DNA of 64,000 nucleotides from JAGQSZ01 sp049647585 (GTDB lineage: Bacteria > Actinomycetota > Acidimicrobiia > Acidimicrobiales > Microtrichaceae), in assembly GCA_049647585.1 (NCBI GenBank), contig JBARXY010000020.1, positions 49,497 through 113,496 of the forward strand. Reading direction: 5' to 3'. The position numbers were made by a program, and so were the translations under genes. Of this stretch, positions 63,978 to 64,000 are shown one piece after another. Under the pieces are notes generated by a model that was not told where the DNA came from, searched no databases, and saw only the letters and a program-made list of their open reading frames with translations. Every line of letters begins with the position of its first letter. Within the stretch, counting starts at the first letter, position 1.

Positions 63978-64000
63978 CGCGGACCTCCCAGAGGCCCGGG
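63978..64000. repeat. Window-end matches to the tRNA-Lys upstream flank
   Basis: CGCGGACCTCCC (63978-63989) is the reverse complement of 35621-35632, just upstream of tRNA-Lys. AGAGGCCCGGG (63990-64000) is a direct copy of 35613-35623, which covers the tRNA 5' end. The match reaches the window edge and may continue. The 236 bases before it (63742-63977) hold no gene. It could be part of an island attachment site or chance. Confidence 0.35.

Overview
The window looks like a chromosome segment of a high-GC actinobacterium, with the class Acidimicrobiia as my best guess (inference). Evidence for Actinomycetota is a WhiB-type iron-sulfur regulator with an AT-hook, a mycoredoxin, an Rpf-like transglycosylase lipoprotein and frequent GTG starts. 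Positions 1 to about 35,640 are ordinary chromosome. Positions from about 35,640 to the end form an accessory, defence-rich island that starts directly at a tRNA-Lys gene.

Chromosomal part. The first genes suit acyl and ketone-body metabolism: a 5'-truncated MDR-family oxidoreductase, HMG-CoA lyase and acetoacetyl-CoA synthetase. Next come an ArfB-type rescue factor with a mycoredoxin, a fatty-acid desaturase, a secreted Rpf-like lipoprotein, a VIT1-type metal transporter, Fe-type superoxide dismutase and an MFS exporter. Further on are a ParA-like ATPase, a dienelactone-hydrolase-fold protein, RarD, a multi-S1-domain RNA-binding protein, a cytochrome P450, an XPB-like helicase, HrpB, a rhodanese lipoprotein, an amidohydrolase and PdxH. 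A TacT/TacA-type toxin-antitoxin pair has a palindrome over the antitoxin start. A TlpA, CcdA and theta-carbonic-anhydrase-like set shares one strand. A WhiB7-type regulator sits behind a long leader with a small upstream ORF, a hairpin and an intrinsic terminator. Oligoribonuclease, an MBL-fold hydrolase, dUTPase, an ECF sigma factor with a membrane partner, a MauE-like protein and an acyl-CoA dehydrogenase close this part.

Island. After tRNA-Lys(TTT) come a small coiled-coil/winged-helix-like protein and a HEPN-like protein. Then there are two sets of an unusual pair: a tyrosine-recombinase-fold protein that has lost its catalytic His and Tyr, and a DDE-transposase-like protein. A complete class 1 DISARM operon follows (drmD, drmMI, drmA, drmB, drmC), every junction overlapping. 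Convergent to it are a small unknown protein, a 1,481-residue STAND-type NTPase with a Cap4-like N-terminus and repeat-rich C-terminus (an Avs-like candidate), and a PD-(D/E)XK nuclease of NucS/DUF91 type. The window ends within a short match to the tRNA-Lys upstream flank.

Common themes are tight translational coupling and short locus-specific tandem repeats, both in spacers and in protein linkers. No rRNA genes and no CRISPR array were seen. Family assignments come from reading motifs by eye, and no database search was possible.
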